NCBI RefSeq assembly: GCF_013155295.1 | Contig: NZ_JABJXT010000009.1 | Span: forward strand, 124,001-188,000 | DNA length: 64,000 nt | Direction of reading: 5' to 3' | DNA from: Pseudogemmobacter hezensis | GTDB taxonomy: Bacteria > Pseudomonadota > Alphaproteobacteria > Rhodobacterales > Rhodobacteraceae | Shown here: positions 9,993-20,255 of the stretch, piece by piece | How positions within the stretch are numbered: position 1 is the stretch's first letter | Layout: every line of letters starts with the position of its first letter | The notes under the pieces: generated by a model | Database searches by the model: none | What the model was told of the DNA's origin: nothing | What the model saw: the letters and a program-made list of their open reading frames with translations, nothing else | Program-made: the position numbers and the translations under genes

Positions 9993-11456
9993 ATGGGCGG
10001 TCGGGTTTTGTCAGTGGCCTCAGAGGCGGTGCCTTTGGTCAAGACCGGCGGGCTGGCCGATGTGGTGGGGGCCTTGCCCGCAGCTCTGGCCGCCGAGGGC
10101 TGGGAGATGCGGGTTCTCTTACCCGCCTATCGCAGTCTCCGCCCTTTGCTTGCCAAAGGCGGCGGCTTTGCCGAGGTAATGCGTGAGGATGATCTCTGGG
10201 GTGGTCCGGGCCGGGTCTATGCGGGCGAAAGCGGCGGGCTGTCGCTGTATCTGCTGGATGCGCCGCATCTTTTTGACCGCGACGGCGGGCCTTACAATGG
10301 TTCGGGCGGCGATTTTGGTGACAATGCCCAGCGTTTCGCGGCGCTTTCCTGGATCGGGGCGCGGATCGGGCGCGAGGGCGTGGCAGAGCCTGGCGCCCGT
10401 GCAGGCGCGGCGCTTTGGAAGCCTGACGTGTTGCACGCGCATGACTGGCAGGCGGGCTTTGCCCCGGCCTATCTGGCGCTGCATGGCGCGGGCGGTTGTG
10501 CCTCGGTGATGACGGTGCATAACATCGCCTTCCAGGGCCATGCGCCTGCGGCGCTGCTGGGCGATCTGCGGCTGCCTGCCTCTGCCTTCCATGCCGATGC
10601 GCTGGAGTATTACGGCGGGCTTTCATCGCTGAAGGCCGGGCTGGTCTTCGCTGACCGGATCATCACCGTCTCGCCCAATTACGCGGCCGAGCTGATGCGC
10701 CCTGCCTATGGCCTGGGCCTTGAGGGCGTGATTGCGGCCCGCGCGGGCGTCGTTTCCGGCATCCTGAACGGCATCGACACCGCCCTCTGGTCGCCCGAGG
10801 CCGAGGCGCAAAATCCCTATTCGGCGCGGGCCATGGCGGGTAAGGCAAAGGCGCGGGCGGCGCTTGAGGCTGAGTTCGGCCTCTCGGTGCCCGGGCCGCT
10901 GGCAGTGCTGGTCTCGCGGCTGACCGATCAGAAAGGGGTCGATCTGTTGCCCGCCGCGCTGCCTGATTTCATCGCCGCCGGGGGCGGGCTGGCGGTGCTT
11001 GGCTCTGGCGATCCCTGGGCCGAGGCGCAGATGCAGGCTTTGGCCGCGCAGTTTCCGGGCCGCGTGGCGGTCAGGATCGGCTATGATGAGGGGCTGAGCC
11101 ACCGCATGTTCCAGGGCGGCGATGCGGTGCTTGTGCCCTCACGGTTTGAGCCATGCGGGCTGACCCAGATGTACGGGCTGCGCTATGGCACGCTGCCCTT
11201 GGTGGCGGCGGTGGGGGGGCTGGCGGATACGGTGATCCATGCCTCGCCTGCCGCACTTTCGGCCGGGGTGGCGACCGGGATCACCTTCTGGCCGACCGAT
11301 GCGCTGGCCCTCTCGCAGGCGCTGCGCCAGCTGATCCGGCTTTACGCCGACCGCCCCACCTGGGCAAAGATGCGCCGCGCCGCCATGGCCCAGGACAACA
11401 GCTGGACCGAATCCGCCCGCGCCTATGCCGCGCTTTATCAGGGGCTTCGCGCGTGA
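9993..11456 (+). CDS. glgA: Glycogen synthase (ADP-glucose type, GT5)
   Basis: A 487-residue GT-B enzyme that extends alpha-1,4-glucan chains from ADP-glucose. The ADP-glucose-binding KTGGL motif is at about residues 17-21. The C-terminal domain carries RFEPCGLTQMYGLRYGT, the conserved acceptor/nucleotide region with the catalytic Glu. A GAGGAAAAGAGG ribosome site lies upstream of the ATG. The stop codon overlaps the GTG start of glgX by four bases, so translation of the two is probably coupled. Length is typical (E. coli 477). Confidence 0.96.
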   Translation: MGGRVLSVASEAVPLVKTGGLADVVGALPAALAAEGWEMRVLLPAYRSLRPLLAKGGGFAEVMREDDLWGGPGRVYAGESGGLSLYLLDAPHLFDRDGGPYNGSGGDFGDNAQRFAALSWIGARIGREGVAEPGARAGAALWKPDVLHAHDWQAGFAPAYLALHGAGGCASVMTVHNIAFQGHAPAALLGDLRLPASAFHADALEYYGGLSSLKAGLVFADRIITVSPNYAAELMRPAYGLGLEGVIAARAGVVSGILNGIDTALWSPEAEAQNPYSARAMAGKAKARAALEAEFGLSVPGPLAVLVSRLTDQKGVDLLPAALPDFIAAGGGLAVLGSGDPWAEAQMQALAAQFPGRVAVRIGYDEGLSHRMFQGGDAVLVPSRFEPCGLTQMYGLRYGTLPLVAAVGGLADTVIHASPAALSAGVATGITFWPTDALALSQALRQLIRLYADRPTWAKMRRAAMAQDNSWTESARAYAALYQGLRA

Positions 11457-13510
11457 GCGTGATCTTACCCGGCAGACCCTGGCCTATGGGCGCAAACCTT
11501 GTGCCCGGCGGGGTGAATTTCGCGGTCTTTTCCGCGAATGCCACCATGATCGAGCTGTGCCTTTTCTCGCCCGACGGGCAGCGCGAAGAGGCGCGGCTGC
11601 CTTTTTCTGAACGCAGCGGCGATATCTGGCATATGCAGGTGGCGGGTCTGGCAGAGGGCACGCTTTACGGCCTGCGCGCCCACGGCCCCTGGGCGCCCGA
11701 GGCCGGGCATCGCTTCAACCCCCATAAGCTGCTGATCGACCCCTGGGCGCGGGCGCTGCATGGCAGCTTTAGCTGGGATGACGCGGTTTTCGGCTATATC
11801 GCGGGCGATCCGGCCGCTGATCTCAGCTTTGATACCCGCGACAGTGCCGCCTTTATCCCGAAATCGGTGGTCACCGCGCCGCCCGCCGCAACCCCTTATC
11901 AGCCGCTGTATTCCCTGGCCGAGAGCGTGATCTGCGAGGCGCATCTGCGCGGCGCGACCATGCTGCACCCCGGCATCCCCGAGGATCAGCGCGGCACCTG
12001 CGCGGGTTTTGCCTCTGACCACATCATCGGCCATCTGAAGCGCTGCGGCGTGACCGCGGTTGAGTTTCTGCCCGTCCAGGCCACGCTGGATGAACGTTTT
12101 CTGGCCACCCGGGGCCTGCGCAATTACTGGGGCTACAACACGCTGAACTGGTTCACGCCCGAGCCGCGCTATACCGGCCCTGGTGGCATCGCGGCCTTTC
12201 GCGTCATGGTTCAACACCTGCATGCGGCGGGAATCGAGGTGATCCTGGACGTGGTCTTCAACCACTCGGCCGAAAGCGACGAGCATGGTCCGCATCTCTC
12301 GCTGCGCGGGCTGGACAATGCCAGCTATTATCGGCTGGTCGGCGGGCGCCATTACGCCAATGACGCGGGCACCGGAAATACGCTGGATCTGACCCATCCG
12401 ATGGTGCTGCGCCTGGTGATGGATGCGCTGCGCTATTGGGTCGAGGTGGGGCTGGTCGATGGTTTCCGCTTTGATCTGGCCACCGTGCTTGCGCGTGAGG
12501 CGGATGGTTTTGACCCCGGCGCGGGCTTTCTGGATGCGCTGCGCCAGGACCCCGTGCTGGCGCGGGTGAAACTGATTGCCGAGCCCTGGGATATCGGCCC
12601 GGGCGGCTATCAGCTGGGCGCTTTCCCGGCGGTTTTCAGTGAGTGGAACGACCGTTACCGCGATGGCCTGCGGCGCTTTTGGCTGGGCGATCCCGGCCAG
12701 ACCGCCGACCTGGCCGAGCGGCTTCTGGGCTCGGCCGGGCTGTTTGACCATGCGGGGAAACCTGCGACGGCCTCGGTGAATTTCCTGACCAGCCATGACG
12801 GCTTTACCCTGCAAGACCTTGTCAGCTATCGGGAAAAGCACAATGAGGCCAATGGCGAGGGCAATCGTGATGGCCATAATGACAACCATTCCGACAATTT
12901 CGGTATCGAGGGGCCCAGTGACGACCCGCAAATTCTGGCGGCCAGGGCACTGCGCAAACGCAACCTGCTGGCGACGCTGTTTTTGTCGCAAGGGGTGCCG
13001 ATGTGGCTGATGGGCGATGAGATCGGTCGCAGCCAGGGCGGCAACAACAATGCCTATGCCCAGGACAACCCGATCACCTGGACCGACTGGGGCCAGGCCG
13101 ATACGGGCCTTAGCACCTTTGTGGCGCGGCTGGCGGCGCTGAGGCGGGCGCATCCGGTGCTGCGCCAGCATCGGTTCCTGCATGGCAAGACCCGCGCAGA
13201 CGGCATCCGCGAGGTGATCTGGCGCCGCGCCGATGGGCAAGAGCCCAGCTCGCAGGACTGGCAGGATCCCGGCTTTCGCTGCCTGGGGCTTGAGCTGCGC
13301 ATGGCAGCTGAGGGCGGATCGCCCGACAGCGATCCCGTCTATATGATTTTCAACCGTGGCCCCGCGCAGCCGCTGGTGATGCCGCCTTTACGCCAGGGCT
13401 GGCAGCTGGTCCTTGACACCACCCGCCCGGAACTGACAGCTGGCACCATACCGGAGATGGTTCCGGCGGATTCGGTTCTGGTAATGATTCCAGCTGCTTC
13501 CGGGGAGTGA
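11453..13510 (+). CDS. glgX: Glycogen debranching enzyme GlgX
   Basis: A 685-residue GH13 isoamylase-type enzyme that hydrolyses alpha-1,6 branches left by GlgP. An N-terminal CBM48 region (GANLVPGGVNFAVFSANAT) is followed by the barrel with VVFNHSAE, the nucleophile segment GFRFDLATVLARE, the acid segment IAEPWDIGPGGY and the LTSHDGFTLQDLVSYREKHN loop. The GTG at 11453 is chosen because it overlaps the glgA stop (GTGA) and begins right at the conserved N-terminus. The open frame runs 300 bp further upstream inside glgA, but that part is only shadow. Confidence 0.94.
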   Translation: MSVILPGRPWPMGANLVPGGVNFAVFSANATMIELCLFSPDGQREEARLPFSERSGDIWHMQVAGLAEGTLYGLRAHGPWAPEAGHRFNPHKLLIDPWARALHGSFSWDDAVFGYIAGDPAADLSFDTRDSAAFIPKSVVTAPPAATPYQPLYSLAESVICEAHLRGATMLHPGIPEDQRGTCAGFASDHIIGHLKRCGVTAVEFLPVQATLDERFLATRGLRNYWGYNTLNWFTPEPRYTGPGGIAAFRVMVQHLHAAGIEVILDVVFNHSAESDEHGPHLSLRGLDNASYYRLVGGRHYANDAGTGNTLDLTHPMVLRLVMDALRYWVEVGLVDGFRFDLATVLAREADGFDPGAGFLDALRQDPVLARVKLIAEPWDIGPGGYQLGAFPAVFSEWNDRYRDGLRRFWLGDPGQTADLAERLLGSAGLFDHAGKPATASVNFLTSHDGFTLQDLVSYREKHNEANGEGNRDGHNDNHSDNFGIEGPSDDPQILAARALRKRNLLATLFLSQGVPMWLMGDEIGRSQGGNNNAYAQDNPITWTDWGQADTGLSTFVARLAALRRAHPVLRQHRFLHGKTRADGIREVIWRRADGQEPSSQDWQDPGFRCLGLELRMAAEGGSPDSDPVYMIFNRGPAQPLVMPPLRQGWQLVLDTTRPELTAGTIPEMVPADSVLVMIPAASGE

Positions 13511-15187
<1,677 letters not shown>

Positions 15188-15413
15188 CGCAGGACGTTTG
15201 CTGCAAATTGCGCGTCTGCATAAGGGGCATGTTCTTATCCGTGCCTCGGCCGGGCCGGGCCTGGCGCGATCTGCCAGATGGCCCTGGGCATGATTGCGGT
15301 TGGCCCGGACCGGATCTCGTTGCGTGCTGGCTCTTTGCATCTGGCACGCGCAACACGTATATGCAGCATATGTTACCGCTGTCAGCGCGGGTTTGACCGT
15401 TCGGAGGACGATT

Positions 15414-16802
15414 ATGGGCGAGGCAAAAAATATGCAGCACGGTTGGAAGAAAAGCGACTGGCGTGCTCTGCCCAGGATCCAGATGCCCGATTACCCCGAT
15501 GCGGCAGCGCTGCATGGTGTTGAGGCCCAGCTGTCCAAATACCCGCCGCTGGTTTTCGCAGGCGAGGCGCGGCGGCTGAAAAAGCAGCTGGCGCTGGCGG
15601 CTGAGGGCAAGGCCTTCCTCTTGCAGGGCGGTGACTGCGCGGAAAGCTTTGCAGAATTCAGCGCCGACAATATCCGCGACACCTTCCGCGTGATGCTGCA
15701 AATGGCGGTGGTGCTGACCTGGGGCGCGAAAGTTCCGGTGATCAAGGTGGGCCGGATGGCGGGGCAGTTTGCCAAGCCGCGCTCGGCCCCGACCGAGGTG
15801 ATCAACGGCGTCGAGATGCCCTCTTACAAGGGCGATATCATCAACGGTTTTGAGGCAACGCCCGAGGCGCGGGTCGCGGATCCGAACCGCATGCTGCAGG
15901 CCTATACCCAGGCTGCGGCCTCTTTGAACCTGCTGCGCGCCTTTTCCACCGGCGGGTTCGCCGATATTCACCGGGTGCATTCCTGGACCCTGGGCTTTGC
16001 CGATCAGGACAAGGCCGAGCAATATCGCGCCATGGCGGCGCGGATCTCGGATGCGCTTGATTTCATGAATGCAGCCGGGGTCAATTCCGAGACCGCGCAT
16101 CAGCTGAGCCAGGTCGATTTCTACACCAGCCATGAGGCGCTGCTGCTGGAATATGAAGAGGCGCTTTGCCGCATCGATTCGATCTCGGGGCAGCCGGTGG
16201 CGGGCTCGGGCCATATGATCTGGATCGGGGATCGCACCCGTCAGCCCGATGGCGCGCATGTTGAGTTCTGCCGTGGTGTGCTGAACCCGATCGGGCTGAA
16301 ATGCGGCCCCTCGACCACGGCTGAAGACCTGAAGGTGCTGATGGCAAAGCTGAACCCGGAGAATGAGCCGGGCCGTCTGACCCTGATCGCGCGCTTTGGC
16401 GCGGGCAAGGTGGGCGATCACCTGCCGCGCCTGATCCAGACCGTGCAGGCAGAGGGGGCAAATGTCGTCTGGTCCTGCGATCCGATGCACGGCAATACGA
16501 TCAAGGCGGCCTCGGGCTATAAGACCCGGCCCTTTGAATCTGTGCTGCGTGAGGTGCGCGAGTTCTTCGCCATCCACAAAGCCGAGGGCACCGTTCCGGC
16601 GGGCGTCCATTTCGAGATGACCGGCCAGGATGTGACCGAATGCACCGGGGGCCTGCGCGCCGTCTCGGATGAGAACCTGGCCGATCGCTATCACACCGCC
16701 TGTGACCCGCGTCTGAATGCCTCGCAATCGCTGGAGCTGGCCTTCCTTGTCGCCGAAGAGCTGACCCGCCAGCGTGAGGATGCCCGCCGTATCGCTTTGT
16801 AA
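15414..16802 (+). CDS. Class II 3-deoxy-7-phosphoheptulonate synthase
   Basis: A 462-residue plant-type DAHP synthase, the first step of the shikimate pathway (phosphoenolpyruvate plus erythrose-4-phosphate). Family landmarks are [28 protein letters not shown] and [12 protein letters not shown]. Length is standard for class II. The ATG at 15414 follows GGAGGA. The open frame extends 120 bp upstream without a ribosome site. A clear intrinsic terminator follows at 16824. The gene stands alone with a 226-bp upstream gap. Confidence 0.95.
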   Translation: MGEAKNMQHGWKKSDWRALPRIQMPDYPDAAALHGVEAQLSKYPPLVFAGEARRLKKQLALAAEGKAFLLQGGDCAESFAEFSADNIRDTFRVMLQMAVVLTWGAKVPVIKVGRMAGQFAKPRSAPTEVINGVEMPSYKGDIINGFEATPEARVADPNRMLQAYTQAAASLNLLRAFSTGGFADIHRVHSWTLGFADQDKAEQYRAMAARISDALDFMNAAGVNSETAHQLSQVDFYTSHEALLLEYEEALCRIDSISGQPVAGSGHMIWIGDRTRQPDGAHVEFCRGVLNPIGLKCGPSTTAEDLKVLMAKLNPENEPGRLTLIARFGAGKVGDHLPRLIQTVQAEGANVVWSCDPMHGNTIKAASGYKTRPFESVLREVREFFAIHKAEGTVPAGVHFEMTGQDVTECTGGLRAVSDENLADRYHTACDPRLNASQSLELAFLVAEELTRQREDARRIAL

Positions 16803-16823
16803 TCAAAGCGTGATGTGCCAAAG

Positions 16824-16857
16824 AAAGGCCCGCACCGGCATTCCGGGGCGGGCCTTT
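16824..16857 (+). terminator. Intrinsic terminator of DAHP synthase gene
   Basis: Perfect 10-bp stem AAAGGCCCGC/GCGGGCCTTT starting 22 nt after the stop codon. Confidence 0.85.
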
Positions 16858-16860
16858 GCA

Positions 16861-16914
16861 TTGCCGGACGGTGGCGCATAGCCGGACAGTGGCACATTGC
16901 CTGGCTGTGGTATC
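16861..16914. repeat. 18-nt tandem repeat, two and a half copies
   Basis: Units at 16861-16878 and 16879-16896 share 14 of 18 bases (pattern GCCGGACxGTGGCxCA); a third at 16897-16914 is degenerate. Located between two convergent terminators. Confidence 0.75.
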
Positions 16915-16952
16915 CCGGCGCTGAGTTGCAGCACTGGCCTGCGGCACATAGA

Positions 16953-16981
16953 AAAAGACCCGCCCAATGGGCGGGTCTTTT
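16953..16981 (-). terminator. Intrinsic terminator of infC
   Basis: AAAAGACCCGCCC, loop AAT, GGGCGGGTCTTTT. It lies 42 nt after the infC stop on the minus strand and ends in a T-run on both strands, so it may work in both directions. Confidence 0.88.
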
Positions 16982-17022
16982 GGATTTGCGTGGTTTTGCG
17001 GGCGCTTATTTCGGGCGGGCGC

Positions 17023-17562
17023 TTATTTCGGCCCGATCATCATCACCATCTGGCGGCCTTCCAGCTTTGGCATGCTTTCGACCTTGCCCAGATCGCCTAC
17101 ATCGGCGGCAACCCGGTTCAAAAGCTCAAGGCCCAGCTGTTGGTGCGCCATCTCGCGGCCCCGAAAGCGCAGTGTCACTTTGACCTTGTCGCCTTCGCCC
17201 AGGAATTTCAGCACAGAGCGCATCTTGACCTGGTAATCATGTTCGTCCGTGCCAGGACGGAACTTGATTTCCTTGATCTCGATGATCTTTTGCTTCTTAC
17301 GGGCCTCGGCTTCGCGCTTTTGGGTCTCGTATTTGAACTTGCCGAAATCCATGATCTTGCAGACCGGTGGCACAGCATTCGGAGAGATCTCAACCAGATC
17401 AAGCCCGGCCTCTTCGGCCATTGCCAGTGCACGGGCCGGCGTGACAACACCGACATTTTCGCCATCGGCGCCGATCAGACGGATCTCGGGGGCGCGAATG
17501 CGATCATTGACGCGCGGGCCGGTTTCACGTTGCGGCGGGGCGTTGTGGGGTCTGCGTCCTAT
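17023..17562 (-). CDS. infC: Translation initiation factor IF-3, apparent AUA start
   Basis: A 179-residue IF-3 that binds the 30S subunit and checks start-codon pairing. The N-terminal domain begins [21 protein letters not shown], and the C-terminal domain carries [16 protein letters not shown] and the ending MMIGPK. No ATG, GTG or TTG exists between the in-frame TGA at 17580-17578 and the conserved N-terminus. An ATA at 17562-17560 lies 9 nt after GAAGGA (17577-17572). This fits IF-3 autoregulation, known from the AUU start of E. coli infC. The first canonical ATG (17421) would delete most of the N-terminal domain. Identity is certain; the start is inference from position. Confidence 0.93.
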   Translation of the reverse strand: MGRRPHNAPPQRETGPRVNDRIRAPEIRLIGADGENVGVVTPARALAMAEEAGLDLVEISPNAVPPVCKIMDFGKFKYETQKREAEARKKQKIIEIKEIKFRPGTDEHDYQVKMRSVLKFLGEGDKVKVTLRFRGREMAHQQLGLELLNRVAADVGDLGKVESMPKLEGRQMVMMIGPK

Positions 17563-17577
17563 GGTAGTATTTCCTTC
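17560..17577 (-). promoter_or_regulatory. infC Shine-Dalgarno and AUA start codon
   Basis: GAAGGA, 9-nt spacer, then ATA. The stop codon TGA directly precedes the Shine-Dalgarno in the same frame, which forbids any upstream start. Confidence 0.75.
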
Positions 17578-17769
17578 TCAGGTGAAAGTCGGGGCGAACT
17601 TACTCCTGAAAGCGCTGGCTTTCAAGCGCCGGGCGACAGGCGCAGGGCAGCGATTTTGCGCGGAAACCTCCGGTTTTTGTCATGCTTTCCGCCCGATGAC
17701 TTTTCAACCTGCCCTGATGCTGGCATATCCGCCCCATCCGGGCTTTTTTCCGGCAATGGGAGATTTATC

Positions 17770-18567
17770 ATGAACAGAAGCGTAATCCTCGGTGCCATCG
17801 TCGTCTTGTTGGCGGCGGGCGGCTACTACCAGTTCAAATATAAGCCAGAGCAGGAAGCCGCAGCGCAGGCCGAAGCAGAAGCCAAAAAAGCAGCCGACGC
17901 CGCTGCAGCCGCAACCGACGCTGCGGTTGATGACGCAACGGCAGCTGTGAAAGAGGCTGCCGAGACCGCAACCACCACCGCAACCGAGACCGCATCAGAG
18001 GTGGCCACCGCCGCTGAAGAAACTGTTGATGCCGGCGCCGCAGCGCTTAACGATGCTGCCGAGGCTGTGACCGAGACGGCTGAGACTGCTGCAAACACCG
18101 CTGCCGAAGCCGTCGATGGCGCTGTTACCGCCACGGGCGAGGCTGCGGCCACTGCTGGTGAGGCTGTCAGCGGTGCTGTAGAATCGGCAGCGACCGCCAC
18201 CGAAGAAGCACTCGACACTGCAACCGAAGCTGTGACCGGCACCACGACCGAGGCTGCCCCGGCAACCACGCCGGAAGCTGCTGCCCCGTCAACTGCTGCC
18301 CCGGAAACTGCCGCCCCGGAAACTGCTCCGGAAGCCACGACTGAGGCTGCTCCTGCAACGACGACCGAGCCTGCTGCGGCACCCGATGCGGCTGCTGCTC
18401 TGGATCCGGCCAATTTCGATGCCGCCAAAGTAACGGCGCTGATCGACGCTTCTGCACTGGATGCGACCACCAAGACCCTGCTGAAAAACGCAGTCGAAGG
18501 GGCGAAGTCCAACCCGGCACTGGTTGCCAGCGTGCTGGCCCAGGTCCGCACCGCTCTTGGTCTTTAA
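17770..18567 (+). CDS. Membrane-anchored Ala/Thr/Glu-rich protein, unknown function
   Basis: A 265-residue protein starting at an ATG with GGGAGA 6 nt upstream. Residues 4-19 form a hydrophobic helix (VILGAIVVLLAAGGYY), either a signal anchor or an uncleaved signal. Residues 30-210 are low-complexity Ala with regularly spaced Thr, Glu and Val, resembling amphipathic 11-residue-type repeats seen in LEA-like or apolipoprotein-like proteins. The last 55 residues are different (DPANFDAAKVTALIDASAL onward) and look like a small folded helical domain. A periplasmic stalk or coiled spacer is plausible but not shown. Divergent from infC and followed by a strong terminator. Confidence 0.75.
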   Translation: MNRSVILGAIVVLLAAGGYYQFKYKPEQEAAAQAEAEAKKAADAAAAATDAAVDDATAAVKEAAETATTTATETASEVATAAEETVDAGAAALNDAAEAVTETAETAANTAAEAVDGAVTATGEAAATAGEAVSGAVESAATATEEALDTATEAVTGTTTEAAPATTPEAAAPSTAAPETAAPETAPEATTEAAPATTTEPAAAPDAAAALDPANFDAAKVTALIDASALDATTKTLLKNAVEGAKSNPALVASVLAQVRTALGL

Positions 18568-18681
18568 GGCTGTTTTCGCCCGCCTGATCCGGTCTGAAAC
18601 TGTGGGCCGGATAGGGCGGGCGATCAGAATGGCGTAAAAGCCGTGGCCGTGCATTTTGCGGTACCGGCATTTGCAATAAAC

Positions 18682-18714
18682 ACGCGGCAGGGCCCCGGGC
18701 CTTGCCGCGTTTTC
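18682..18714 (+). terminator. Intrinsic terminator after the Ala-rich gene
   Basis: CGCGGCAGGGCCCC pairs with GGGCCTTGCCGCG (one wobble), followed by TTTTCTT. It lies about 115 nt after the stop. Confidence 0.8.
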
Positions 18715-18768
18715 TTATACCGGCGGTGGGACGGCATGGCTGCCGGGGCTGGGCCACAGGGCAAAAAG

Positions 18769-18794
18769 AAACCGCCCCGATCCGGGGCGGTTTT
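18769..18794 (-). terminator. Intrinsic terminator of the sulfur operon/fpr
   Basis: AAACCGCCCCG, loop ATC, CGGGGCGGTTTT lies 44 nt past the fpr stop on the minus strand. It has T-runs in both orientations. Confidence 0.85.
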
Positions 18795-18837
18795 GGCAGA
18801 TCGATTGATGATCAGGTGATGATCCGGCGCGTGCCGA

Positions 18838-19659
18838 TCAGATGCCTTCACCGACAAAGGCCTTCTCGACCACGAATTGCTTCGGATCTGAATTCGCCCC
18901 TTCTTCAAGGCCAAAGCTTTCCAGCGTCGTTTTTACATCGACGTTGAACGCCAGCGAGCCACAGACCATGGCGCGGTCTTCTTCCGGGTTCATCTTCGGC
19001 AGGCCCAGATCGGCAAAGACCTTGCCCGAGTTCAGATTGTCAGTGATTCGACCCTGATAGCGCGATTCCTCACGTGTGGCGGTGGGGTAATAAAGCAGCT
19101 TGTCGCCGATCAGCTCACCGATCAGCGGATCCTCTTTCAGCCCCTCGACCAGAACCCGACCGTATTCCAGCTCGATGTTCTCGCGGCAGGTGTGCATCAT
19201 GATGACCTGGTCGTATTTCTCCCAGGTTTCGGGCTCGCGCAGAAGCGAGGCGAAGGGGGCAAAGCCAGTGCCTGTTGCCAGCAGCCAAAGCCGCTTGCCG
19301 GGCAGCAGCGCGTCATGAACCAGGGTGCCGACGGGCTTGGGGCGCAGGATGATCTGATCGCCGGTGCTGATATGCTGCAGCTTTGAGGTCAGCGGCCCCT
19401 CGGGCACCTTGATCGAGTAGAACTCCAGCTCTTCATCCCAGGCGGGCGAGGCGATCGAATAGGCGCGCAGCAGGGGTTTGCCGTTGTCGCCCATCAGCCC
19501 GATCATCACAAACTCGCCCGAGCGAAAGCGCAGGCTTTGCGGGCGTGTCACCCGAAATGAGAACAGACGATCCGACCAGTGCTTCACCGAGGTAACGGTC
19601 TGTGCATCGGGAAGATGCGGCTTGGCAGGGCGTTCTGTGGTGGCGGTGGTCTCGGTCAT
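18838..19659 (-). CDS. fpr: Ferredoxin/flavodoxin-NADP(+) reductase
   Basis: A 273-residue bacterial-type FNR, matching the 272-residue Rhodobacter capsulatus Fpr. The FAD-binding LLRAYSIASP lies near residue 65, the NADP-binding LATGTGFAPFASLLR follows, and MVCGSLAFN and the C-terminal FVVEKAFVGEGI complete the family pattern. It moves electrons between NADPH and ferredoxin. Here it would supply reduced ferredoxin for the sulfite reductase encoded upstream. The start at 19659 has GGAG upstream; an in-frame ATG 28 codons earlier lacks one. It is the last gene of the sulfur cluster, 100 bp after DUF934. Confidence 0.94.
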   Translation of the reverse strand: MTETTATTERPAKPHLPDAQTVTSVKHWSDRLFSFRVTRPQSLRFRSGEFVMIGLMGDNGKPLLRAYSIASPAWDEELEFYSIKVPEGPLTSKLQHISTGDQIILRPKPVGTLVHDALLPGKRLWLLATGTGFAPFASLLREPETWEKYDQVIMMHTCRENIELEYGRVLVEGLKEDPLIGELIGDKLLYYPTATREESRYQGRITDNLNSGKVFADLGLPKMNPEEDRAMVCGSLAFNVDVKTTLESFGLEEGANSDPKQFVVEKAFVGEGI

Positions 19660-19759
19660 ATCTGGGCTCCGGCTGGCCCGATGGACGGGCAGGGTCTGGT
19701 CTGAGGCAGGCAGAGGCGCCGGGAAAAGGCGCGTATCCCGCATGAATTTCTATGTCCTG

Positions 19760-20164
19760 TCAGGCGCGCAGGCGGCTTTGATAGTCATGCGCCGTCCAGT
19801 TGGCGCGAAACTTCCATTGCTCTTCCGGCTGGCGGGCGGCGATCTCATCGGGGATCTCGACCCCGTCAAAGCCGACACGGCGACACATGGCGTATTGATC
19901 CGAGATTACCGGGCCAAGTGCAAGCAGCTGCCCCTTATATCCCAGCATGCGCAGACGGCGCGCAATGGTGAAAGCGCGCCCATCGGAAAAGGCGGGAAAA
20001 GCGACGCGGATCAGCTGCAGTCGGGAAAGATGCGGGACCAAAGCCTCGGGGTCGTCGGCATTCGACAGATCGACGGCCTGATCCTGGTCGCTCAGATCAG
20101 CCAGAGCAGGGATTTGGCGCTCGGGGGCCGGCGCGAATCCGGCATCGGTAACGATAATGCTCAT
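19760..20164 (-). CDS. DUF934 protein of sulfate assimilation operon
   Basis: A 134-residue DUF934 protein. Family features are FPAFSDGRAFTIARRLRMLGYKGQL in the middle and DGVEIPDEIAA before the Trp-rich end. The family is almost always found beside cysI and cysH, as here. Biochemical function is unestablished. It lies 92 bp after cysH with two palindromes between, which may reduce read-through or stabilise the upstream message. Confidence 0.88.
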   Translation of the reverse strand: MSIIVTDAGFAPAPERQIPALADLSDQDQAVDLSNADDPEALVPHLSRLQLIRVAFPAFSDGRAFTIARRLRMLGYKGQLLALGPVISDQYAMCRRVGFDGVEIPDEIAARQPEEQWKFRANWTAHDYQSRLRA

Positions 20165-20204
20165 ATCTCGGTCCTTTGTGCTGAACGGGTCATCAGACGG
20201 TGAT

Positions 20205-20249
20205 CCGGTTCCTTAAAAGGAACCGGGCCGATTTCTTGCAAGAAATCGG
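20205..20249. repeat. Two adjacent palindromes between cysH and DUF934
   Basis: CCGGTTCC-TTAAAA-GGAACCGG at 20205-20226 is followed one base later by a perfect 22-nt palindrome centred on CTTGCAAG at 20228-20249. Each forms a stable hairpin on either strand. They could act as an attenuator or mRNA stability element inside the operon. Confidence 0.8.
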
Positions 20250-20255
20250 TTCCTC

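Noticed and set aside
11465-13240. 591-aa open frame antisense to glgX
   Set aside because: Typical shadow frame of high-GC coding DNA. No ribosome site or domain, and the opposite strand carries a complete GlgX.
17023-17421. infC starting at the ATG at 17421
   Set aside because: Would remove 47 residues with the well-conserved IF-3 N-terminal segment, and the upstream sequence matches the family.
16897-17769. N-terminal extension of the Ala-rich gene back to 16897
   Set aside because: This part is antisense to infC, and a ribosome site plus anchor helix begin at 17770.
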